NCBI GenBank assembly: GCA_027083915.1
Contig: JALWML010000226.1
Coordinates: 1 to 5,274 of the forward strand
Direction of reading: 5' to 3'
Length of the DNA: 5,274 bases
From: Lysobacterales bacterium
GTDB taxonomy: Bacteria; Pseudomonadota; Gammaproteobacteria; Xanthomonadales; Marinicellaceae
Part shown: in pieces, positions 1 to 4,830 of the stretch
How positions within the stretch are numbered: position 1 is the first letter of the stretch
Layout: each line of letters begins with the position of its first letter
Position numbers and translations under genes: made by a program
Notes under the pieces: model-generated
The model's database searches: none
What the model was told of the DNA's origin: nothing
The model's input: the letters and a program-made list of their open reading frames with translations, nothing else

Positions 1-836
1 ATATTACAGCCACCTGCCTCAAGCTCAGTTTTAAACTGCTCTAATAGTTCGCCATAAACCGTCCAATAATTACCAGTTTTTGCCCATGGACGCACGGAAA
101 AGTTAACCGAACTGTCGGCTAACTCTGTCATTAACATAGATGGAGCAGGCTCTGGTAACACCAACGGATGATCTTCCATTACTTTCATCATAATATTACG
201 TGCCTTTTTAAGGTCATCATCATAGCCAACACCCATTGCAATATCAACTCGGCGAATTGGCTTGGCAGTGTGGTTAATAATCGGGTCTGCAGTGACTTGA
301 CTGTTTGGGATGATAATTTGGCGATTATCCTTTGTTTTTAAAATCGTACTAAAGATTTTAATTTCTTCAACATCTCCTGTATGTCCAGCAATTTCGACCA
401 AATCTCCTATTTTGAATGGTCTAAACATGACTATCATCACACCAGATGCAAAATTGGATAAGGAATCTTTAAGAGCCAAACCAATGGCTAAGCCAGCTGC
501 TGCCAACATGCCTAATAATGAGGTAGTCTTAACTCCTAATTGACCAAGTGCTGCTATAACTACTGCGGCAAGTAAAATATAGTATACAAAGTTTTTTAAG
601 AAGTTAACTAAAATAGGATCAGAGTTAGTTTTACTTAAGCCTTTCGCCACCATATTAGATATAACTCGTGCAATTTTTTTACCAATCCAATAAATGAGGA
701 ATGCAGTAATTAATTTTAAAGCAATCGCCAACAGAGCTTCAGGATTATTAACAAACTCCATTATTTTTGTTTGTATTGTTTCAAGTAGACCTAGACTTTC
801 TTGAGTGGCCTCTTTGACTGTTTCTTGAGCTGCCAT
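1..836 (-). CDS. mscS: Small-conductance mechanosensitive channel MscS (3' end cut by window edge)
   Basis: This is an inner-membrane channel that opens under membrane tension and releases solutes during osmotic downshock. The frame starts at ATG 836 and stays open to the left edge, giving 278 residues. E. coli MscS has 286, so only a short C-terminal tail is missing. Hydrophobic segments lie at about residues 33-52 and 82-100. The pore helix TM3 lies at about 103-138, with the Gly/Ala-rich stretch LAAAGLAIGLAL at 111-122, then SLSNFASG and MFRPFKIGD, as in the family. L116 and L120 match the E. coli pore leucines L105 and L109. The beta domain follows (IFSTIL, IIIPNSQV, INHT at 161-190), then the alpha/beta C-terminal domain. 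At the E. coli Q112-G113 hinge this protein has K123-D124. The start is supported by AGGAG 7 nt upstream. The gene diverges from the MerC-domain gene. Family assignment is near certain. Confidence 0.95.
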   Translation of the reverse strand, partial: MAAQETVKEATQESLGLLETIQTKIMEFVNNPEALLAIALKLITAFLIYWIGKKIARVISNMVAKGLSKTNSDPILVNFLKNFVYYILLAAVVIAALGQLGVKTTSLLGMLAAAGLAIGLALKDSLSNFASGVMIVMFRPFKIGDLVEIAGHTGDVEEIKIFSTILKTKDNRQIIIPNSQVTADPIINHTAKPIRRVDIAMGVGYDDDLKKARNIMMKVMEDHPLVLPEPAPSMLMTELADSSVNFSVRPWAKTGNYWTVYGELLEQFKTELEAGGCN

Positions 837-843
837 TTTATAT

Positions 844-848
844 CTCCT
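844..848 (-). promoter_or_regulatory. Shine-Dalgarno of mscS
   Basis: The minus strand reads AGGAG, followed by 7 nt and ATG. It is the strongest ribosome binding site in the window and fixes the mscS start. Confidence 0.8.
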
Positions 849-860
849 ATTAAGTGAATG

Positions 861-869
861 ATTGTATCA
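861..869 (-). promoter_or_regulatory. Extended -10 promoter of mscS
   Basis: The minus strand reads TGATACAAT, a TGn extended -10 followed by a 5/6 match to TATAAT. The hexamer 17 nt upstream (TCTTCA, 884-889) is a poor -35, which is tolerated with an extended -10. Transcription would begin near 854, just upstream of the Shine-Dalgarno, giving a leader of about 18 nt. Assigned by eye. Confidence 0.45.
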
Positions 870-931
870 GTTTAACAGAAAAATGAAGATTCTTTAAAAA
901 TGTAACAAAAGTTCAAATTTCGACTTCTTTC

Positions 932-960
932 TTGTAAACCAAGCGAACAACCCCAATAAT
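932..960 (+). promoter_or_regulatory. Candidate promoter of the MerC-domain gene
   Basis: TTGTAA (932-937) and AATAAT (955-960) are separated by 17 nt, matching the sigma-70 consensus at 4/6 and 5/6 positions. Transcription would start near 967, leaving about 26 nt before the proposed AUU start at 993 and keeping the UUAGG motif inside the leader. Assigned by eye in an AT-rich region, so chance matches are possible. Confidence 0.4.
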
Positions 961-992
961 ACCCACTCATTAAATTTAAGTTAGGTTTTATC

Positions 993-1379
993 ATTAGAAA
1001 GTCACGCTCAATTTCTGACATTATCGGCATAATTGCTTCATTAGTTTGTGCGATTCAATGTGCAATTGCACCGATTTTATTGAGTATTGCACCTATCATT
1101 CCTAAATGGGCTCATTTTGGACATGGCTGGGCATGGATAAGCTTTATTTTACTTATAGCTGCTTGGAGTATTGGCCGAGGTTATACAAAGCACAAAAACA
1201 AAGCCGTTTTACTCTTCGCCAGTGTTGGTATTTTACTCTTATTTGGTGGAACAATTTTTGAACATCACCTTACTATTATCAGTGAGTCTATCATTTTTGC
1301 AACGGGAGGATTTTTGTTAACCATTGCCCATTGGAAAAACTACAAACTCGAAGGCAAGTGTTCAATCAATCAAAAGTGA
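993..1379 (+). CDS. MerC-domain integral membrane protein, probable AUU start
   Basis: MerC-family proteins are small four-helix inner-membrane proteins. The founding member carries Hg(II) inward, but most chromosomal members have no proven substrate. The frame opens after a TAA at 957-959. From 993 it encodes 128 residues, beginning MRKSRSISDIIGI if AUU initiates. TM1 (about 10-31) holds the paired cysteines C19 and C23 in the motif CAIQC, where the family often has CALHC. TM2 is about 47-61, TM3 71-86 and TM4 95-114. EHH (90-92) and H113...C123 near the end fit the conserved C-terminal HW..N...C pattern. The first usual start codon is TTG 1080, which would delete the cysteine helix and is therefore unlikely. 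AGG at 983-985 lies 7 nt before AUU 993; AUC 990 is an alternative. A frameshift or sequencing error upstream could also explain the missing start. Whether it moves a metal is unknown. Confidence 0.75.
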   Translation: MRKSRSISDIIGIIASLVCAIQCAIAPILLSIAPIIPKWAHFGHGWAWISFILLIAAWSIGRGYTKHKNKAVLLFASVGILLLFGGTIFEHHLTIISESIIFATGGFLLTIAHWKNYKLEGKCSINQK

Positions 1380-1397
1380 AGCATTTCTTTGGTTGAT
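1365..1397. terminator. Hairpin spanning both stop codons of the convergent merC/rhodanese genes
   Basis: ATCAATCAAA (1365-1374) pairs with TTTGGTTGAT (1388-1397) over 10 bp with one G-U wobble on the plus-strand transcript. Inside, GAA (1378-1380) can pair with TTC (1385-1387) around a GCAT loop. It covers the stop codons of both convergent genes. There is no U-tract on either side, so it would be a weak or Rho-assisted terminator, or only an RNA-stabilising hairpin. Confidence 0.35.
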
Positions 1398-1753
1398 GCG
1401 TAACCCGTATCACACCACGCTGTAAAACCTCCAGCAACTGATATTGGTTTTTTAAAGCCCATTTCTAATAGTGACAAAGCCGCTAAGGCTGAACGATTGC
1501 CTGATCGACAACAAATATAAATTTCATCATCTGGATTCCAACCAAGTTGCTGAGCAATAGCCACGATTTGAAATTCTAACAACCCTCTGGGCACCCAAAT
1601 AGAACCAGGGATTACACCATCTATTACTTCATTTTCTTCTCTTACATCAATAAGGTTGATTTTACCTTGCTGCTGTTTTAAAGAGAGTTGATTGACTGAA
1701 ATTTCATCAATTTTTTGAAGAGCATTAATTACAAGTTGTGGATAATCTATCAT
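1370..1753 (-). CDS. Single-domain rhodanese-like sulfurtransferase
   Basis: Rhodanese domains carry sulfane sulfur as a persulfide on a catalytic cysteine and pass it to thiols or cyanide. From ATG 1753 the protein has 127 residues. It shows the usual landmarks in order: LIDVREENEV (about 34-43), the VIPGSIWVPRG segment (47-57), the active-site loop CRSGNRS with catalytic C82 directly after a second cysteine C81, and GGFTAW (108-113). No signal peptide or membrane segment is visible, so it should be cytoplasmic, unlike E. coli YgaP, whose rhodanese domain is followed by two helices. A TTG at 1801 would extend the frame by 16 residues into the upstream gene. ATG 1753 lies 7 nt after the arsR-family stop and lacks its own clear Shine-Dalgarno, which points to translational coupling. 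The 3' end overlaps the convergent MerC-domain gene by 10 bp. Confidence 0.9.
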   Translation of the reverse strand: MIDYPQLVINALQKIDEISVNQLSLKQQQGKINLIDVREENEVIDGVIPGSIWVPRGLLEFQIVAIAQQLGWNPDDEIYICCRSGNRSALAALSLLEMGFKKPISVAGGFTAWCDTGYASTKEMLHF

Positions 1754-1760
1754 GGCGAGG

Positions 1761-2087
1761 TTAATAAGATGTTGGGCAATATAAGTCGCTAAGAACTTCA
1801 ATAATACGTGTTGTATTATGTTGAGCTAAGGAATAAAAAATAACTTGTGACTCGCGGCGAGTCTTCACCATACCTTCTCGGCGTAATGTTGCTAAGTGTT
1901 GGCTTAATGCTGACTGACTTAAACCAATTTGTTGGTGTAATTCAGTTACCGAATATTCGCGCTCTTCCAAAGCACATAAAATCATTAAACGTGATTCACT
2001 TGATAGCGTTTTAAGCATGCGTGCTGCTTTTGACGCATGTTCCTTTAAATCAGAAAAAGAACGGTGTTCAGATTGTGTTGTTTCCAT
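1761..2087 (-). CDS. ArsR-family repressor of the BigR/SqrR/YgaV persulfide-sensing type
   Basis: This 108-residue winged-helix protein is a probable dimeric DNA-binding repressor. The HTH core spans about 21-90: LSSESRLMILCAL (28-40), the helix pair VTELHQQIGLSQSALSQHL (47-65), and the wing VKTRRESQVIFYSL (74-87). C38 lies in the helix before the HTH and C104 near the C terminus (DLYC). This two-cysteine placement is that of BigR, SqrR and YgaV, which form a di- or tetrasulfide link with reactive sulfur species and release DNA. The ELCVCDL arsenic motif of classical ArsR is absent. The rhodanese gene 7 nt downstream supports a sulfur role, and the arrangement recalls E. coli ygaV-ygaP and bigR operons. 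Autoregulation is likely, since an inverted repeat lies in its promoter. The inducer is inferred from the cysteine pattern and context only; a metal sensor remains possible because of the nearby MerC-domain gene. Confidence 0.88.
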   Translation of the reverse strand: METTQSEHRSFSDLKEHASKAARMLKTLSSESRLMILCALEEREYSVTELHQQIGLSQSALSQHLATLRREGMVKTRRESQVIFYSLAQHNTTRIIEVLSDLYCPTSY

Positions 2088-2113
2088 TATATTGTCTATT
2101 TTGAATCTATGCT

Positions 2114-2142
2114 ATTATATTAATATTTGCTAATATAGTAAA
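2114..2142 (-). promoter_or_regulatory. Promoter of the arsR-rhodanese operon
   Basis: On the minus strand, TTTACT (2142-2137) and TATAAT (2119-2114, perfect -10) are separated by 17 nt. Transcription would begin near 2107, about 20 nt before ATG 2087. No other good sigma-70 match stands out between the two genes. Confidence 0.6.
2116..2137. promoter_or_regulatory. Probable operator for the ArsR-family repressor
   Basis: TATATTA (2116-2122) and TAATATA (2131-2137) form a perfect 7-bp inverted repeat with an 8-nt spacer. It lies almost exactly between the -35 and -10 hexamers of the arsR-family promoter, overlapping both, so a bound dimer would block RNA polymerase. A nested palindrome ATATTAATAT (2117-2126) is also present. 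Repressor binding is inferred from position and symmetry. AT-rich DNA yields such repeats by chance fairly often. Confidence 0.5.
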
Positions 2143-2147
2143 TGTTA

Positions 2148-2165
2148 ATTTAGCTTCTGCTAAAT
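2148..2165. repeat. Inverted repeat ATTTAGC-TTCT-GCTAAAT
   Basis: This is a perfect 7-bp inverted repeat with a 4-nt centre, just upstream of the arsR-family -35 element. Its GCTAA half-site also occurs at 2129-2133 inside the proposed operator, so it may be an auxiliary repressor site. A role as an RNA hairpin is less likely, since no gene is convincingly transcribed through it. Confidence 0.35.
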
Positions 2166-2288
2166 AAAATAACATGAAAAAGACATAATTGTGACATAAC
2201 CTACGTTTATCATTGCCGTTTTCTAAGAAAAACAAAACAATGAAAATATTTATACCAAGTAATGAAGCTAATACCGCTTATCTAAAAC

Positions 2289-2309
2289 AGGGTTTTTGTT
2301 TTAAACCCT
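2289..2309 (-). terminator. Candidate terminator of the hemE-Rieske-gtrA unit
   Basis: On the minus strand AGGGTTT and AAACCCT form a perfect 7-bp stem around a 7-nt A-rich loop, followed by GTTTT. It begins 22 nt after the gtrA-like stop codon. The U-tract is short, so termination may be partial. No other terminator is visible downstream of this unit. Confidence 0.5.
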
Positions 2310-2331
2310 TAATAATTGATGCCTACCTCTA

Positions 2332-2757
2332 TCATTTAGATGCTGAAGGCTTTGAAAAAACCCAAAACCGATTAAGTAAAAAAGTAAAGACTGGAACGAC
2401 AACCAATAAAAATGGTAAAACCTGAGATTTATAGCTGAAGCCTGCTTGTATTACTAAATAATATGCACTAAATTCATGAATAAAAAAAGCGATGAAGGAA
2501 ATAAGTAAAAACTTAAAAAATAATTGTTTGTGGTCTCGTTGGTCTTTAAAAGAATAGAAATAATGCCCCAAATAAGCGGTTATTGCACCAAAAATAAAGC
2601 CGATGAAGTGGGCAATCATGAACTGAATTTGTAAATACTCAACCACAGAATAAGAAACAATCCCATGAACAAGGCTAGCAACAACGCCAACAATGCCGTA
2701 TCGAATAAGTAGTAAAAAAAAGGCGTTATTCAATAATGGCAAAAATAAACCCTTCAT
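2332..2757 (-). CDS. GtrA-like four-helix membrane protein
   Basis: GtrA-family proteins are small inner-membrane proteins linked to movement of polyprenyl-phosphate sugars, or to cell-surface polysaccharide and cell-wall glycan synthesis. The substrate here is unknown. From ATG 2757 the protein has 141 residues, a normal family length, with hydrophobic segments at about 14-42, 46-68, 78-100 and 112-131. Typical landmarks are RYGIVGVVASLVHG in the first helix, a short basic loop (KDQRDHK) between helices 2 and 3, and LNRFWVFSK at the C terminus. ATG 2757 overlaps the end of the Rieske gene by 32 nt. TTG 2742 is a serious rival because AAGGG sits 7 nt before it, and it would give 136 residues; TTG 2733 is also possible. 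A start at 2790 would add a charged, cysteine-bearing N terminus unlike the family. It is the last gene of the unit and precedes a candidate terminator. Confidence 0.85.
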   Translation of the reverse strand: MKGLFLPLLNNAFFLLLIRYGIVGVVASLVHGIVSYSVVEYLQIQFMIAHFIGFIFGAITAYLGHYFYSFKDQRDHKQLFFKFLLISFIAFFIHEFSAYYLVIQAGFSYKSQVLPFLLVVVPVFTFLLNRFWVFSKPSASK

Positions 2758-3061
2758 TAATTTCAAGGTGCACTTCTTGCAATGACTCACCTAGACAGGG
2801 ACCATCGATACATAAACCAGAGTCCATCTTAAACTCTGCCCCATGAGCAGGGCAGACCAAATTGCCCTCTGGTGTTAGAAGAAATTTTCCTAATGAATAA
2901 TCCATACGTCTTCCCTGGTGGGGACATAAGTTTTTAAACGCATGATAATTTCCTTGTGAGTACATTAACATTATTGACGTCAATCCAGAATCCAATTGCA
3001 GTGAAAACTCATGCCACGTATCTGGAGTTATGTTTTGTGTTTTGTCCAATTTACAAATCAT
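2726..3061 (-). CDS. Small Rieske-type [2Fe-2S] ferredoxin-like protein
   Basis: This 111-residue soluble protein consists of one Rieske domain and probably transfers electrons to an unidentified oxidoreductase. The two cluster-binding boxes are CPHQGRRMD (ligands C46 and H48) and CPAHGAEF (ligands C70 and H73), 21 residues apart. C84 and C89 follow in DSGLCIDGPCLG, the usual position of the family's GxCxxGPC-like loop. There is no membrane anchor, Tat signal or catalytic dioxygenase domain, which argues against a cytochrome bc1 Rieske subunit or an oxygenase alpha subunit. Small NirD-like and biphenyl-ferredoxin-like proteins have this build. The ATG overlaps the hemE stop as ATGA, so translation is coupled to hemE. 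That pairing suggests a redox role tied to tetrapyrrole metabolism, but the sequence gives no direct proof. Confidence 0.92.
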   Translation of the reverse strand: MICKLDKTQNITPDTWHEFSLQLDSGLTSIMLMYSQGNYHAFKNLCPHQGRRMDYSLGKFLLTPEGNLVCPAHGAEFKMDSGLCIDGPCLGESLQEVHLEINEGFIFAIIE

Positions 3062-4104
3062 TTCTGTGAATGTTTTTTTACCGCATTAACAAGAACACCA
3101 AGTTTTTCTGGTTTCATATCAGGGTGCATACCATGACCTAAGTTGAATACATGTCCAGACCCTTCACCGTAGGAATCAAGCACTTTCTTGGCTTCTTTTT
3201 CAATAATTGCATCTTCAGCATATAAGACACAAGGATCAAGGTTGCCTTGCAAGGCCACTTTACCCTTTGTTAGCTCTCTTGCTAACGACAAATCTGTTGT
3301 CCAATCAACACCAAGACAATCAGCTCCAGTATCTGCCATCTTTGATAAGTTGTACTGAACACCTTTTGAAAATAAGATAACGGGCGTATTTGGATTAACT
3401 GCTTTTACTCCATCAACAATTTGTTTCATATAAGCTAAAGAAAACTCTTCATACATTGCAGGAGATAAAGAACCTCCCCATGAATCAAAAACTTGAACGG
3501 CATTAGCACCACTGGCAATTTGTGTATTAAGATAATCAATACTAGCATCAGTGAGTTTTTGTAAGAGTTTATGTGCGGCTTTAGATTGATTAAGTAAAAA
3601 AGCTTTGGCTTTTGCAAATGTCTTTGAACTTCCGCCCTCAACCATATAAGTAAGCAGTGTCCAAGGTGATCCACAAAATCCTAATAATGGAACCTTTCCC
3701 TCTAAAGTTTTAGATGTCAGTTTCAGTCCGTCCATAACATATTTTAGGTCTGTTTCAGCATCAATTTTAGGTAGGGCATCAACATCGGCTTCGGTAACTA
3801 TTGGCTTCTTAAATTTAGGTCCTTCCCCAGTAACGAAGTATAGACCTAAACCCATTGCATCAGGAATAGTTAAAATATCAGAGAATATAATGACTGCATC
3901 CAAATCAAAACGTCGCAAAGGTTGTAATGTTACTTCACAAACCATTTCTGGATTTCGTGCCATGGTCATAAAGTCACCAGCTTTCGCTCTAACTTCACGG
4001 TATTCTGGCAAATAGCGTCCAGCTTGGCGCATTATCCACACAGGTGTTCTTTCGGTTTTTTCACGGCGCAGTGTTCGGAGCAATAGGTCGTTTTGAATTT
4101 TCAT
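3058..4104 (-). CDS. hemE: Uroporphyrinogen decarboxylase
   Basis: HemE removes the four acetate carboxyl groups of uroporphyrinogen III to give coproporphyrinogen III, in the cytoplasm and without cofactor. This is a committed step toward protoheme. The 348-residue length is close to the roughly 354 of E. coli. The signature around 19-36 (RTPVWIMRQAGRYLPEYR) holds R26 and R30, the likely carboxylate-binding arginines. FSDIL places the catalytic aspartate at D76. Y153 (LLTYMVEG), S208 (FDSWGG) and H324 (NLGHGM) match the other conserved active-site positions. The protein appears complete and intact. It is the first gene of a minus-strand unit and overlaps the Rieske gene by 4 nt. ATG 4104 has no clear Shine-Dalgarno; a 7-codon ORF with a good one ends 5 nt upstream. 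The gene diverges from the AhpD-like gene with a 102-nt gap. Confidence 0.98.
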   Translation of the reverse strand: MKIQNDLLLRTLRREKTERTPVWIMRQAGRYLPEYREVRAKAGDFMTMARNPEMVCEVTLQPLRRFDLDAVIIFSDILTIPDAMGLGLYFVTGEGPKFKKPIVTEADVDALPKIDAETDLKYVMDGLKLTSKTLEGKVPLLGFCGSPWTLLTYMVEGGSSKTFAKAKAFLLNQSKAAHKLLQKLTDASIDYLNTQIASGANAVQVFDSWGGSLSPAMYEEFSLAYMKQIVDGVKAVNPNTPVILFSKGVQYNLSKMADTGADCLGVDWTTDLSLARELTKGKVALQGNLDPCVLYAEDAIIEKEAKKVLDSYGEGSGHVFNLGHGMHPDMKPEKLGVLVNAVKKHSQK

Positions 4105-4109
4105 ACTAT

Positions 4110-4133
4110 TTATATAAAGAAGTGTGCCTTCAT
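4110..4133 (-). CDS. Possible 7-codon leader ORF before hemE
   Basis: ATG 4133 to TAA 4110 encodes MKAHFFI. AAGGA ends 5 nt before this ATG, a better ribosome binding site than hemE itself has. The stop codon lies 5 nt before the hemE ATG, in another frame, so ribosomes finishing the short ORF could reinitiate on hemE. Short ORFs arise by chance, and no attenuator structure is evident, so this is a candidate only. Confidence 0.3.
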   Translation of the reverse strand: MKAHFFI

Positions 4134-4169
4134 TTTATTCCTTATGAGTCTTAAAATACAGCATTCTCT

Positions 4170-4177
4170 GTTACAAT
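4170..4177 (+). promoter_or_regulatory. Extended -10 promoter of the AhpD-like gene
   Basis: TG at 4169-4170, one base, then TACAAT (4172-4177) make an extended -10 of the same form as that proposed for mscS. No good -35 is seen. Transcription would start near 4184, about 23 nt before ATG 4207. Confidence 0.4.
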
Positions 4178-4206
4178 ATTAAGCTTTAATAAAATTTACA
4201 TTGATT

Positions 4207-4773
4207 ATGAGTTGGATAAAAGAAATAGACATTAAAGATGCTGATGAGAAACTGAAGACTATTTACGATGATTTAATTAAAAGTCGAGGTAAAATTTCCA
4301 ATATTTTAAAAGTCCATTCACTCAATCCTGAAGCATTAAAATCTCACTTAGACTTATACATGACAATCATGTTTGGTAAATCAGGGCTTTCACGTAAAGA
4401 ACGAGAATGCATTGCTGTTGTAGTCTCCCGTGCTGATAATTGCGAATACTGTGTTAACCATCATGCAAAGTCACTTTCACGGTATATTAAAGATAAGGAT
4501 TTGTTAGAACAAATCAAACAAGATTTTACACATGCTTCATTGACTACACGACTGTATAGCATATGTGAGTATGCACACAAACTCACAACAAAACCAGGCC
4601 AACAATCTGAAGATGACCTGATAAACTTAAAACAACACGGATTATCAGATAAAGATATATTAGATATGACTTTAATCGTTGCTTATTTTAACTTTGTGAA
4701 TAGAATTGCCTTGGGTTTAGGTGTAGCATTTAATGCGCAAGAATTAACCAGTTATAAAGATGAACCTTCTTAA
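4207..4773 (+). CDS. AhpD-like (carboxymuconolactone decarboxylase fold) peroxidase-related protein
   Basis: This 188-residue, all-helical protein belongs to the AhpD/CMD superfamily, close to the uncharacterised peroxidase-related enzymes. AhpD reduces partners or peroxides through a CxxC pair with a proton-relay histidine and glutamate. The motif is complete: E67, then CEYCVNHH with C79, C82 and H86, and the E-to-C spacing of 12 equals that of mycobacterial AhpD. The region LSRKERECIAVVVSRAD (61-77) is the family's conserved core helix, and the C-terminal helices (DKDILDMTLIVAYFNFVNR, 148-166) pack in the trimer or hexamer of relatives. ATG 4207 is preferred over the TTG two codons earlier because it gives the usual MSWI-type N terminus; neither has a strong Shine-Dalgarno. 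It is transcribed away from hemE. Its physiological substrate is unknown; a thiol-dependent antioxidant role is an inference from the intact motif. Confidence 0.88.
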   Translation: MSWIKEIDIKDADEKLKTIYDDLIKSRGKISNILKVHSLNPEALKSHLDLYMTIMFGKSGLSRKERECIAVVVSRADNCEYCVNHHAKSLSRYIKDKDLLEQIKQDFTHASLTTRLYSICEYAHKLTTKPGQQSEDDLINLKQHGLSDKDILDMTLIVAYFNFVNRIALGLGVAFNAQELTSYKDEPS

Positions 4774-4830
4774 AAAACATTGGTCTTATCACCCGAACGA
4801 CGAAACAACTTAAAACTACAGTGAAAAAAT

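Noticed and set aside
310..543. Plus-strand frame of 77 codons
   Set aside because: It is antisense to the conserved pore and beta-domain region of mscS and has no ribosome binding site; it is a shadow.
1754..1801. TTG start extending the rhodanese gene by 16 residues
   Set aside because: The extension overlaps the end of the arsR-family gene, has no Shine-Dalgarno, and precedes the normal domain start; ATG 1753 fits translational coupling better.
1370..2087. ArsR-rhodanese fusion broken by a frameshift
   Set aside because: Such fusions exist in other bacteria, but here each gene has its own complete domain, a proper stop or start and a 7-nt gap, so two separate genes is the simpler reading.
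2213..2425. Plus-strand frame of up to 70 codons (ATG at 2240 gives 61) between the arsR-family and GtrA-like genes
   Set aside because: It has no good Shine-Dalgarno, resembles no family I know, runs through the terminator hairpin, and its second half is antisense to the conserved C terminus of the GtrA-like gene.
2758..2790. Upstream start for the GtrA-like gene at 2790
   Set aside because: It would add a charged, cysteine-containing segment atypical of GtrA N terminal regions, and would deepen the overlap with the Rieske gene.
3435..3674. Minus-strand frame of 79 codons
   Set aside because: It lies inside hemE in another frame; the hemE frame carries all conserved residues.
4119..4131. 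Small hairpin GAAG...CTTC before hemE
   Set aside because: Only 4 bp of stem; too weak to call an attenuator or riboswitch element.
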